A stretch of DNA of 25,356 nucleotides from Solimonas sp964507195 (GTDB lineage Bacteria; Pseudomonadota; Gammaproteobacteria; Nevskiales; Nevskiaceae): the NCBI GenBank assembly GCA_964507195.1, contig CAZDPA010000047.1:1-25356 (forward strand), given 5' to 3'. A program made the position numbers and the translations under genes. This document shows, piece by piece, positions 15,461 through 22,925 of the stretch; the first letter of the stretch is position 1; every line of letters begins with the position of its first letter. Below the pieces are notes generated by a model. It was not told the origin of the DNA. It saw only the letters and a list, made by a program, of their open reading frames with translations, and did not search any database.

Positions 15461-16681
15461 ATGAAACTGCTGTTCATCAGCCAGCTCTTCGATCCCGAGT
15501 ACTCGATCAAAGGGCTGGGCATGCTTTCAGAGTTGAATGACCGAGGAATCGACGTCGAGGTCATCACTACTTTTCCGAACTATCCGACGGGTAGGGTCTT
15601 CCCCGGCTACAAGGTCAGTCCTTGGCAGACGGAAGTCGTGAACGGTATCCGCGTTATTCGCGTCTATTCCTTCATCTCGCACTCAAGGTCGAAGTTGGCG
15701 CGTGCTCTGTCTTATTTGTCATTCATGGCAAGCGTGCTTGTGGCTTCTGCGTTCATCAGGAAGCCGGACGTAATTTATGCCTATCACCCGCAGTTCACGA
15801 TCGGCCTTGTGGCTTGGTTGCTGAAAAAAGTGCGCGGGATTCCTTACGTCACGGACGTGCAGGACCTATGGCCCGAAGCATTGGTGGCAACGAAAGTTCA
15901 TTCAGATGGCCCTCTGTTGCGAGTGATTGGGTCCTTATGCAATTCGATCTATCGAAGCGCTGTCCATATCGTCGTGCTATCACAGGGTTATAAGACGGCG
16001 CTGGAGGCCAGAGGGGTTGCATCATCCAAGATTTCCGTGATTTATAACTGGAATGCGGAAGAAGCCGCCGTCCAGCCGATGCAGGCTGAGCTGACGCTGC
16101 CCGCGGGCTATCAGCATAAATTCCTGTACGCCGGAAACCTGGGCAGGGCGCAAGCGCTTAAAACTGCCATTGATGCGTTCTCCGGCCTGCACGAGCATTC
16201 CGTGGCATTGATGATCATCGGCGCCGGTGTCGAGAAGGACATGCTTTCGGCGCACGCCGAGTCTGTAGGGGCAAAGAACATTTTCTTCTTGGGATACGTG
16301 CCTGCGAACATGGCGCGTGCGTACATGGAAGCGGCAGATGTGCTTTTTCTCCATCTGAAGGACGAACCCTTATTCAAGATCACGCTGCCCTCCAAGCTGC
16401 AGGCCTATCTGAGTGTCGGACGTCCGGTGCTGGCCGCTGTTGGCGGCGAGGCGAATCAGATCGTGGCAGAGGCGAACGCTGGAGATGTGGCCTGCCCGGA
16501 GGATGCTGCAAGCATTGCCGCCGCCGCTTTGCGATTGATCGCAAAGAAGGATCAATGGCCGCTCATGGGTAGCAATGGCCGCGAGTTCTATGCCAGAAGA
16601 ATGTCGCGAGCTATCGGCGTAGGCGCCGTCGAGAAAGTTGTACTGAGTGCAGTCTCTGCTGCTTCTGGGGAGATGCGATGA
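15461..16681 (+). CDS. wbuB: Glycosyltransferase family 4, WbuB-like (probable L-FucNAc transferase)
   Basis: The 406-residue GT4 enzyme begins MKLLFISQLFDPEYSIKG and has TTFPNYPTGRVFPGYKV, the WbuB-type N-terminal signature. DVQDLWPEAL and the donor-binding LPSKLQAYLSVGRPVLAAV of this subgroup are also present. In several known loci a wbuB gene follows fnlABC and its product is taken to transfer FucNAc, so the same role is likely here. A hydrophobic stretch around SYLSFMASVLVASAFI may associate it with the membrane. It starts nine bases after fnlC, and its stop overlaps the ATG of the following GNAT gene. Confidence 0.88.
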   Translation: MKLLFISQLFDPEYSIKGLGMLSELNDRGIDVEVITTFPNYPTGRVFPGYKVSPWQTEVVNGIRVIRVYSFISHSRSKLARALSYLSFMASVLVASAFIRKPDVIYAYHPQFTIGLVAWLLKKVRGIPYVTDVQDLWPEALVATKVHSDGPLLRVIGSLCNSIYRSAVHIVVLSQGYKTALEARGVASSKISVIYNWNAEEAAVQPMQAELTLPAGYQHKFLYAGNLGRAQALKTAIDAFSGLHEHSVALMIIGAGVEKDMLSAHAESVGAKNIFFLGYVPANMARAYMEAADVLFLHLKDEPLFKITLPSKLQAYLSVGRPVLAAVGGEANQIVAEANAGDVACPEDAASIAAAALRLIAKKDQWPLMGSNGREFYARRMSRAIGVGAVEKVVLSAVSAASGEMR

Positions 16682-17292
16682 TGGTGCGCAAAGCCAGATT
16701 GGAGGATGTGCCGACAGTGGCGCGCGTTCATGTAGAGTCGTTCCCGGGCTTTTTTCTAACCGGCATGGGACGCGCATTCCTGTGTGAGTTGTATCGAGGC
16801 TTCCTCTCGCAGTCTGCGGGCATTCTGCTGGTTGCAGAAAAAGATGGCTGTTTGATCGGATTTGTTGCAGGAGCACTTGAACCTGAGGACTTCTTCGCCA
16901 AGCTGCGAAGGAGACGTGCATTGTGGTTTCTCTGGCATGCGCTCCCCGCATTGATGCGCAACCCATCGCTGGTGCTGAGGAAGCTTTATTCTGCGTTGTT
17001 CTATCGAGGAGACAAGCCGGCAGAGCTGCAGGGCGGCGCATTGCTGAGCAGCATTGGTGTGCTGCCGGACGATGCGGGGAAATCCCTCGGGACGCTGCTG
17101 CTGAATGCATTCGAGGAAGCGGCATGGTCGCAGCAGGCGCAGTTTGTGTACCTGACCACCGACCAACACGACAACGAAAGGGCGAACCGGTTCTATATCA
17201 AGAACGGCTATCGGATCGAATCCAGCTTCCAGAACGGACCGCGACCTATGCTGCGGTACTTGAAAGATCGCGCAGTGGCTTCCCAAAAATGA
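16678..17292 (+). CDS. GNAT-family N-acetyltransferase, probably acting on the 4-amino sugar
   Basis: This 204-residue protein has the GNAT fold order: an N-terminal VRKARLEDVPTVARVHVESF, a central strand ILLVAEKDGCLIGFVAG, an acetyl-CoA-binding region SSIGVLPDDAGKSLGTLLL and the C-terminal NRFYIKNGYR. The pyrophosphate-binding loop (QxxGxG/A) is degenerate. A long insertion (about 75-110) rich in Arg, Trp and Leu may contact membrane or partner proteins. It is translationally coupled to the aminotransferase after it (ATGA at 17289-17292). The simplest role is N-acetylation of the UDP-4-amino sugar made by that enzyme, as PseH or WecD do in other pathways. No PglD-type acetyltransferase is visible here. 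The substrate is an inference. Confidence 0.82.
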   Translation: MMVRKARLEDVPTVARVHVESFPGFFLTGMGRAFLCELYRGFLSQSAGILLVAEKDGCLIGFVAGALEPEDFFAKLRRRRALWFLWHALPALMRNPSLVLRKLYSALFYRGDKPAELQGGALLSSIGVLPDDAGKSLGTLLLNAFEEAAWSQQAQFVYLTTDQHDNERANRFYIKNGYRIESSFQNGPRPMLRYLKDRAVASQK

Positions 17293-18461
17293 CAGAAAGA
17301 TCCGTGGACAAGTTTCTTCCTTTTGCTTTGCCGGACATCGGTGACGAGGAGATCAACGAAGTTGTTGATGTGTTGAGATCGGGTTGGGTTACCACTGGTC
17401 CAAAAGTCAGGCAGTTTGAAAGCGACTTTACGGCCTTCCTGGGCGGGGGCATGGAAAGCATTGCCGTCAACTCCGCCACCGCTGGTCTGCATCTCGCGCT
17501 CGAAGCCGTTGGGATCGGACCTGGGGATGAGGTCATTCTTCCCACGTATACCTTCACGGCGACGGCAGAGGTCGTGCGGTATCTGGGGGCGACGCCCGTT
17601 ATCGTCGACGTCGATGAAAAGACCTTCAACATCGACCCGGCGCGCGTCGAGGCGAGCATCACGCCCAGAACCAAGGCCATTCTGCCGGTTCATTTCGCCG
17701 GGCTGAGTTGCGATATGGATGCGTTGCTTGCAATCGCGCGACGGTGTGGTGCGAAAGTAATCGAGGATGCAGCGCATGCCCTTCCGACGACTTGGCGGGG
17801 GAAGAAGATCGGTGCGCTGGATTCAGATGTCACTGTTTTCAGCTTCTACGCCAACAAAACCATGACGACCGGTGAAGGCGGTATGGTCGTTACCAGAGAC
17901 CCGGAGATAGCCAAGCGCTGCAAGGTGATGCGGCTGCATGGCATCAGTCGCGATGCCTTCGACAGATACGTTTCCAAGACGCCCGCCTGGTTTTACGAAG
18001 TAGTCGCGCCGGGATTCAAATACAACCTGACCGACATTGCCGCTGCCCTAGGCATCCATCAGTTGCGTAAGTTGCCCGATTTTCAGCGCAAGAGAGAGGC
18101 GATGGCGTCCGCCTACACCGAGGATTTGCAAGGCCTTCCGATTGTCCTGCCTCCGGAGCCACTGGCGGGCGACATGCATGCATGGCATTTGTACCCGATA
18201 CGATTACTGGATACCGCGGGCGTCAGCCGGGACGAATTCATCGTGCGAATGTCGGAGCAAGGCATTGGCTGCTCTGTGCACTTCATCCCGCTGCACTTGC
18301 ATCCGTATTGGCGCGACAGCTGCGGGCTCACTCGCGAGGATTTTCCAAACGCCCAACGTCTCTATGAACAGGAAGTAACGCTTCCGCTTTACACCCGCAT
18401 GACCGAATCCGATCGCTGCGCCGTCGTGCGCGCCGTTCGCAAGGTGCTTGGCATTGGCTAA
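17289..18461 (+). CDS. UDP-4-keto-6-deoxy-GlcNAc aminotransferase, DegT family (PglE-like)
   Basis: The 390-residue PLP enzyme begins FLPFALPDIGDEEINEVVDV and then LRSGWVTTGPKVRQFE, the classic start of sugar C4 aminotransferases. The Schiff-base lysine is K190 in FSFYANKTMTTGEGGM. LPVHFAGLSCDMDAL, EDAAHALPTT and a C-terminal HFIPLHLHPYW are also present. It is distinct from the WbpE-like paralogue at 6736, which has the FIDLKAQ start. It should aminate C4 of the product of the dehydratase at 1539, giving a UDP-4-amino-4,6-dideoxy-GlcNAc. I chose the ATG at 17289, which overlaps the GNAT stop; the open frame upstream of it overlaps the GNAT gene and has no homologous look. PglE, PseC and PerA-type enzymes are hard to separate by eye. 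Confidence 0.92.
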   Translation: MTERSVDKFLPFALPDIGDEEINEVVDVLRSGWVTTGPKVRQFESDFTAFLGGGMESIAVNSATAGLHLALEAVGIGPGDEVILPTYTFTATAEVVRYLGATPVIVDVDEKTFNIDPARVEASITPRTKAILPVHFAGLSCDMDALLAIARRCGAKVIEDAAHALPTTWRGKKIGALDSDVTVFSFYANKTMTTGEGGMVVTRDPEIAKRCKVMRLHGISRDAFDRYVSKTPAWFYEVVAPGFKYNLTDIAAALGIHQLRKLPDFQRKREAMASAYTEDLQGLPIVLPPEPLAGDMHAWHLYPIRLLDTAGVSRDEFIVRMSEQGIGCSVHFIPLHLHPYWRDSCGLTREDFPNAQRLYEQEVTLPLYTRMTESDRCAVVRAVRKVLGIG

Positions 18462-19047
18462 GCGGCTGTTCGACCTGTTTTGGGCGGCGATTGGGCTGAT
18501 CATGCTCTCGCCGCTGTTGGCTGCTGCTGCGGTTTGGATCAAGTGCGACTCTTCCGGTCCCGTTTTTTTTAGGCAGCTGCGCGTGGGCCGCTATGGGCGA
18601 CCGTTCAGGATTCACAAGTTCCGCACGATGACCCGAGGAGCGGCCGCGGGTGGTCAGCTCACGGTCGGCAAGGACACGAGGATTACTCGCTCGGGCGCGG
18701 TGCTCAGGAAATACAAGCTGGACGAACTGCCGCAGTTAATTGATGTGCTGCTGGGACATATGAGCTTGGTGGGGCCCCGTCCAGAGGTTCAGGAGTTCAT
18801 GGACAGCTACCCCCCCGAGATCCGCGAGAAGGTGCTGTCGGTACGGCCCGGGATCACAGACCGAGCATCCCTTCACATGGTGGATGAAAACGAGCTGCTG
18901 GCCTCATATCCAGATCCCCATAAGGCTTATGTTGAGGTCATTCTGCCGATCAAGCAGCGCTTCTACCTTGAGTACGTTGCCCGGCATGACTTGCTGACTG
19001 ACATCGGGATCATCATGCTGACCCTGAAGAAAATCCTGATCCGCTAA
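18454..19047 (+). CDS. Initiating phosphoglycosyl transferase (PglC/WbaP-like, small monotopic type)
   Basis: The 197-residue protein has one N-terminal hydrophobic segment (residues 5-28, LFDLFWAAIGLIMLSPLL) followed by the catalytic domain of bacterial sugar transferases. It contains FRIHKFRTM, LRKYKLDELPQLIDVLLGHM with the catalytic Asp-Glu pair, SLVGPRPEVQEF and RPGITDRASL. It transfers a sugar-1-phosphate from a UDP-sugar to undecaprenyl phosphate and so starts each repeat unit. The short PglC form and the upstream 4-aminotransferase suggest a bacillosamine-type first sugar. The gene overlaps the preceding stop. I prefer the TTG at 18454 because AAGGTG (18441-18446) is well placed; a TTG at 18448 would add two residues. 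Confidence 0.92.
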   Translation: MAKRLFDLFWAAIGLIMLSPLLAAAAVWIKCDSSGPVFFRQLRVGRYGRPFRIHKFRTMTRGAAAGGQLTVGKDTRITRSGAVLRKYKLDELPQLIDVLLGHMSLVGPRPEVQEFMDSYPPEIREKVLSVRPGITDRASLHMVDENELLASYPDPHKAYVEVILPIKQRFYLEYVARHDLLTDIGIIMLTLKKILIR

Positions 19048-19196
19048 GCGATCGGCAAAAATTGCCCTGCCAGGAAGTTTGACTGAGAGCGGTTTCGGGG
19101 GGCGAGCCGGGCGCTTCAATCGATCAATGAGTATGGGATACTTTGCGCTATCTGAAGGAGGGGCAGGACGCCTCTCCAGGGACCTCGGGGGATACT

Positions 19197-20357
19197 GTGA
19201 AATTTGCGACGAACACAGCCGTTGCTGCATTTGCCGTCACTTTGTCTGCCTGCTCGATCTTGCCGGGCATGCATGTGGGCAGCCCCGGGTCCATCGATGG
19301 CGACGACGAGACCAGCGTCAGCAACGGGTACGTCACCGAGTATCAGGCCAAGGTGGATGGCGAATCGGTGGGTTATCGCGTCGTTGAGCTTTCCGGGCAG
19401 TCTCTGGCCCGGATTCGCAAAGAGACGGATTCGGTCTGGCCGCCGTTGCCGCCGGACTTTGAGTCCATAACGCCGGACCAGATTCCCCTTGAGTATCGAG
19501 TTGGCCCCGGTGATGTCCTGCTGATCACGGTCTGGGAGCATCCGGAGCTGTCTGCGCCATTGGGTGATCGTAGCGATATCGAGAATGCCGGCCGACTGGT
19601 TTCGGCGGACGGAATGATTTTCTATCCCTATGCCGGTGAATTCAAAGCCGCGGGAATGACGGTTGTCGAGCTTCGCAACTATCTGAGAGACAGGCTTTCC
19701 CGGGTTATCACGAACCCTCAGGTGGATGCCCGTGTCGTCGCTTTCCGTTCTCAGCGCGTGCAGGTGGCTGGCGATGTAAAGCAGCCAGGCACCGTGACCC
19801 TCGACAACACGCCCAAGGGCGTGCTTGAGGCGATCAGCGAGAGCGGGGGTCTGGCCGAGACGGCGAGCCGGCGGCGGGTGTTGTTGATTCGCGGCGGAGT
19901 GACGTTTCCACTGGATCTGGCCAGCATGCTTTCCGGCGCGCGTCAGGTTCCCAATCCGCGGCTGAAGACGGGCGACATCATTCGCGTGCCAGACAGTTCC
20001 AACGACCTGGTCTTTGTGCTGGGCGAAACCACGGAACAGACCCAGATTATCTTGCAGCAGGGCAAGACGACGCTGACGGAGGCGCTTGCCCGCGCAGGTG
20101 GCCTGGACAAGCTGCGCGCGGATGACTCCGGCGTGCTCGTGTTCCGCCGGCCGTTTGCGGAAGGCATGTTGCCGACGGTGTATTCCCTGGATCTGGACAA
20201 TCCCCTCGGCCTGATCCTGGCCGGGGAGTTTTCGCTGAACCCCCGCGATGTGGTGTACGTCAAGGCCACCGGCTTCGCCAAGTACAACTCCGTCATCAAC
20301 CAGCTGCTGCCGACGATCTCGGCGGTATTCCAGCTTGACCGGCTGATCGACGAGTAA
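19197..20357 (+). CDS. wza: Outer-membrane polysaccharide export lipoprotein Wza
   Basis: From the GTG at 19197 the product is 386 residues and begins with a lipoprotein signal ending in the lipobox LSAC, with the lipidated cysteine at residue 19. This is why I prefer this start to the TTG at 19143, which would add 18 hydrophilic residues ahead of the signal. A poly-export domain follows (LEYRVGPGDVLLITVWEHPEL), then SLBB ring domains (QVAGDVKQPGTVTLDN; VFVLGETTEQTQIILQ). A C-terminal amphipathic helix near NSVINQLLPTISAVF would form the outer-membrane pore. Wza octamers carry polymer across the outer membrane together with Wzc. A 149-bp gap precedes it; I see only weak promoter-like boxes there. 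Confidence 0.92.
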   Translation: MKFATNTAVAAFAVTLSACSILPGMHVGSPGSIDGDDETSVSNGYVTEYQAKVDGESVGYRVVELSGQSLARIRKETDSVWPPLPPDFESITPDQIPLEYRVGPGDVLLITVWEHPELSAPLGDRSDIENAGRLVSADGMIFYPYAGEFKAAGMTVVELRNYLRDRLSRVITNPQVDARVVAFRSQRVQVAGDVKQPGTVTLDNTPKGVLEAISESGGLAETASRRRVLLIRGGVTFPLDLASMLSGARQVPNPRLKTGDIIRVPDSSNDLVFVLGETTEQTQIILQQGKTTLTEALARAGGLDKLRADDSGVLVFRRPFAEGMLPTVYSLDLDNPLGLILAGEFSLNPRDVVYVKATGFAKYNSVINQLLPTISAVFQLDRLIDE

Positions 20358-20369
20358 GGCCTGGGGAAA

Positions 20370-20425
20370 CTCTGAACAAGTCAGCCGTCATTCCCGCGTT
20401 GGCGGGAATGACCGATTGCTCAGAG
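20370..20425. repeat. Short palindromic repeat between wza and wzc
   Basis: The core GTCATTCCCGC (20387-20397) pairs perfectly with GCGGGAATGAC (20402-20412) across a 4-nt loop. Outer arms CTCTGAACAA (20370-20379) and TTGCTCAGAG (20416-20425) also pair with one mismatch. The right end, read inward, is CTGAGCAATCGGTCAT, which matches the right inverted repeat of the MITE at 386-585 in 14 of 16 positions. It may also form a stem in the wza-wzc transcript. Nothing else is recognised in this 189-bp gap. Confidence 0.65.
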
Positions 20426-20546
20426 CTGTCCTGGAAGGCAAGGCTTGCGCCGATTCCGCTCTCTGATACATCGGCGACCGCATGCATCTGGCGGCGCCGC
20501 ACTCATCGTATGCTGAACGCATGCGGCAACAACTGGCTGACCCTGA

Positions 20547-22772
20547 ATGAATACACCCTCCCCGCTCTCCGCCCAAGCCGCCAACTACGCCGGGATGGCG
20601 GACGGCGGTGAAATCGATTTGCGCGATCTGCTGGCGGCCATCTCGGGTGGGCGCTGGCTTCTGCTGTCAGTCGCGCTGGTGTCTCTGGTGCTGGGCGTCT
20701 TCTATGCGTGGACGGCCGAGCGCATTTTTGATGCCGATGCACTGGTGCAGGTGGAAAAGCAGGAATCGGGATTGAAGGCCGCGCTCGGTGAAATGGCCGA
20801 GATGATGGGCACGCCCTCAACCGCCACCGCGGAAATCGAACTCCTCAAAAGCCGCATGATCGTCGGCACGGTGGTGGATGGCCTTGGGCTGTCCGTGGTC
20901 GTGGAGCCAAAGTACTTTCCGATTGTTGGGCGCGCGATGGCTCGCGGCACGCCGTCTGATGAAGTCCGAGGGGTGGGAAGCTATGCCTGGGGTGGCGAGC
21001 GCATCAAGGTGTCCGCCTTTGACGTGCCTGAGGAATACATTGGTCGTACCTTTGAGATTGTTGCGGTAGAGGGCGGCTATCGGCTCGAACTGGAAGGGGA
21101 AGAGCTGTTCCGCGGCACGATTGGCGTGCGCGCCGAGCATGCGCTGGAAGAGGGCGGACAAATCAGTCTGTTCGTGCAGGATCTGGCCGCAAGGCAAGGC
21201 ACGATGTTTCACGTGACCCGCATTGAGCGAACGCAGGCAATCAATCGCATCCAGGAAAAGCTCAAGGTCTCCGAGCGCGGCAAGGACAGCGGCATTCTGC
21301 AGGTGAGCTACTCGTCCCCGGACCCGACCCTGTCCAGAGAGGTCGTTAACCGACTGGTTAGCGCCTATCAGCGGCAGAACATCGAAAGGCGCTCAGCGGA
21401 AGCGGAGCAGACGCTGCAGTTTCTGGAGCGCCAGCTTCCCGACCTCCGGGCGAAACTGGAAGCGGCCGAGGTTGCCTTCAATAACTTCCGGCTCAGCGAA
21501 GGCTCGGCGGATCTGACCAAGGAAACGGAGCTGATCCTTCAGCAAAGCGTGCATCTGGAATCCACGCGCGTTGAGCTGGAACAGCGCCGGCAGGAAGCGC
21601 TGCAACGATTCACCGCCAGTCACCCGGCCATCGAGGCGATTGATCGTCAGCTGGGGGCGGTGCGGGATGAGCAGGATTCGATCGCGAATCGGGTGAAGGG
21701 CCTGCCGGAGACACAGCAGGAGCTGCTGCGCCTGTCGCGAAACGTGGAGGTGAACACCACGCTCTACACGCAGTTGCTGAACAACTTCCAGGAGTTGCAG
21801 GTCGTCAAGGCGGGAACCATCGGCAATGTCCGCGTGGTGGACTATGCGGTGGATCCGCGGCGGCCATCAAAGCCGAAGGCGCCGCTGATTGTCGCGCTGT
21901 CGCTGGTACTGGGGCTGTTTGCCGGCGTGGCTGCCATTTTCGTACGCCGTGCGCTGCGGCCAGCCGTGAACGATCCCACCGAAGTCGAGCGTGTTCTGGG
22001 GATTCCGACCTATGCAGTCATCCCGTACACCAAAGCGCAACGTGGCTTGTTGAGAACCAGCGGAAAAGATACCGAAGGGCAGCTGCTCGCTTTCGTCTCG
22101 CCGCAGAATATCGCCGTCGAGGCGATCCGCAGCCTGCGGACATCGCTGCATTTCGCGATGCTGGATGCGACCAATAACGTGCTGATGCTGACCGGCCCCG
22201 GCCCGGAGCTGGGCAAGTCATTTGTGTCGATCAATCTGGGCGCTGTGCTGGCCATCTCCGGCAAGCAGGTTGTCGTGATCGATGCCGATCTGCGCCGCGG
22301 GCATCTGAACGATTACATCAATTGCGGGCGTACGCCGGGGCTTTCCGACTACTGCGCGGGGCAGGCCGAGTTACGCGAGATTCTCCGCAAGACGGTGGTC
22401 GACGGTCTGTACGTGGTGCCGACCGGGCAGATTCCGCCGAACCCCGCCGAGCTGCTGCTGACGGACCGGTTCCGCGAGCTGATCGGCATCCTGTCGCAGA
22501 ACTTCGATTACGTGGTGATCGATACACCACCGATTCTGGCGGTCACGGACGCGGCGATCGTTGGCCGCGTCGCGGGCAGTACGCTGCTCGTGCTGAAGGC
22601 CGGCGAACATTCGATGAGCGTGATTCAGGACACCGCATCCCGGTTGCAGAATGCGGGGATCAAGGTCAGCGGTTCGATCTTCAACCAGGTGGGCAGGGCC
22701 GGGACCGGCTCGGCCAAGTATGGCTATGGCTATGCTTACCACTATCAGAGCTACGGGCCGGAGACGAAGTAG
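20547..22772 (+). CDS. wzc: Wzc-type polysaccharide co-polymerase with tyrosine autokinase domain
   Basis: The 741-residue protein has an N-terminal Wzz-like domain with one membrane segment at about 36-56 and another at about 445-467. A long coiled-coil periplasmic region lies between them (QTLQFLERQLPDLRAKLEAAE). The cytoplasmic BY-kinase domain follows, with a Walker A loop GPGPELGKS (550-558), Walker A' VVVIDADLRRG (D579, D581) and Walker B VVIDTPP (D659). The last 20 residues form a tyrosine cluster (KYGYGYAYHYQSYG, six Tyr), the autophosphorylation site. Wzc controls chain length and works with Wza in export. No Wzb-type phosphatase gene is in the window. The ATG at 20547 lacks a clear Shine-Dalgarno sequence, and an ATG at 20595 is an alternative. 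Confidence 0.93.
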   Translation: MNTPSPLSAQAANYAGMADGGEIDLRDLLAAISGGRWLLLSVALVSLVLGVFYAWTAERIFDADALVQVEKQESGLKAALGEMAEMMGTPSTATAEIELLKSRMIVGTVVDGLGLSVVVEPKYFPIVGRAMARGTPSDEVRGVGSYAWGGERIKVSAFDVPEEYIGRTFEIVAVEGGYRLELEGEELFRGTIGVRAEHALEEGGQISLFVQDLAARQGTMFHVTRIERTQAINRIQEKLKVSERGKDSGILQVSYSSPDPTLSREVVNRLVSAYQRQNIERRSAEAEQTLQFLERQLPDLRAKLEAAEVAFNNFRLSEGSADLTKETELILQQSVHLESTRVELEQRRQEALQRFTASHPAIEAIDRQLGAVRDEQDSIANRVKGLPETQQELLRLSRNVEVNTTLYTQLLNNFQELQVVKAGTIGNVRVVDYAVDPRRPSKPKAPLIVALSLVLGLFAGVAAIFVRRALRPAVNDPTEVERVLGIPTYAVIPYTKAQRGLLRTSGKDTEGQLLAFVSPQNIAVEAIRSLRTSLHFAMLDATNNVLMLTGPGPELGKSFVSINLGAVLAISGKQVVVIDADLRRGHLNDYINCGRTPGLSDYCAGQAELREILRKTVVDGLYVVPTGQIPPNPAELLLTDRFRELIGILSQNFDYVVIDTPPILAVTDAAIVGRVAGSTLLVLKAGEHSMSVIQDTASRLQNAGIKVSGSIFNQVGRAGTGSAKYGYGYAYHYQSYGPETK

Positions 22773-22884
22773 CCGGCCGGGATGGATGCCCAGCAGATTC
22801 CCGGGCGTGCGCTGATGGCTACAATGGGCGCCGGCTGAGGGGTACGGCTTCGCGCCGGGGGACAGATTTCGTGAATACAACAAG

Positions 22885-22909
22885 CCCGGCTCTGATCAGC
22901 CGGGTTTTT
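22885..22909 (+). terminator. Rho-independent terminator between wzc and amtB
   Basis: CCCGGCT (22885-22891) pairs with AGCCGGG (22898-22904) across a 6-nt loop and is followed by TTTTT (22905-22909). It would end the polysaccharide operon. It lies only 16 bases before the amtB start codon, so any amtB transcript starting upstream must pass through it. Confidence 0.85.
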
Positions 22910-22925
22910 CTGTGGGGAGCACACA

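Noticed and set aside
22820..22836. TACAAT and a TGGC...GC pattern as an amtB promoter
   Set aside because: No adequate -35 box lies 16-18 bp upstream, and the GG-to-GC spacing is off by one for sigma-54.
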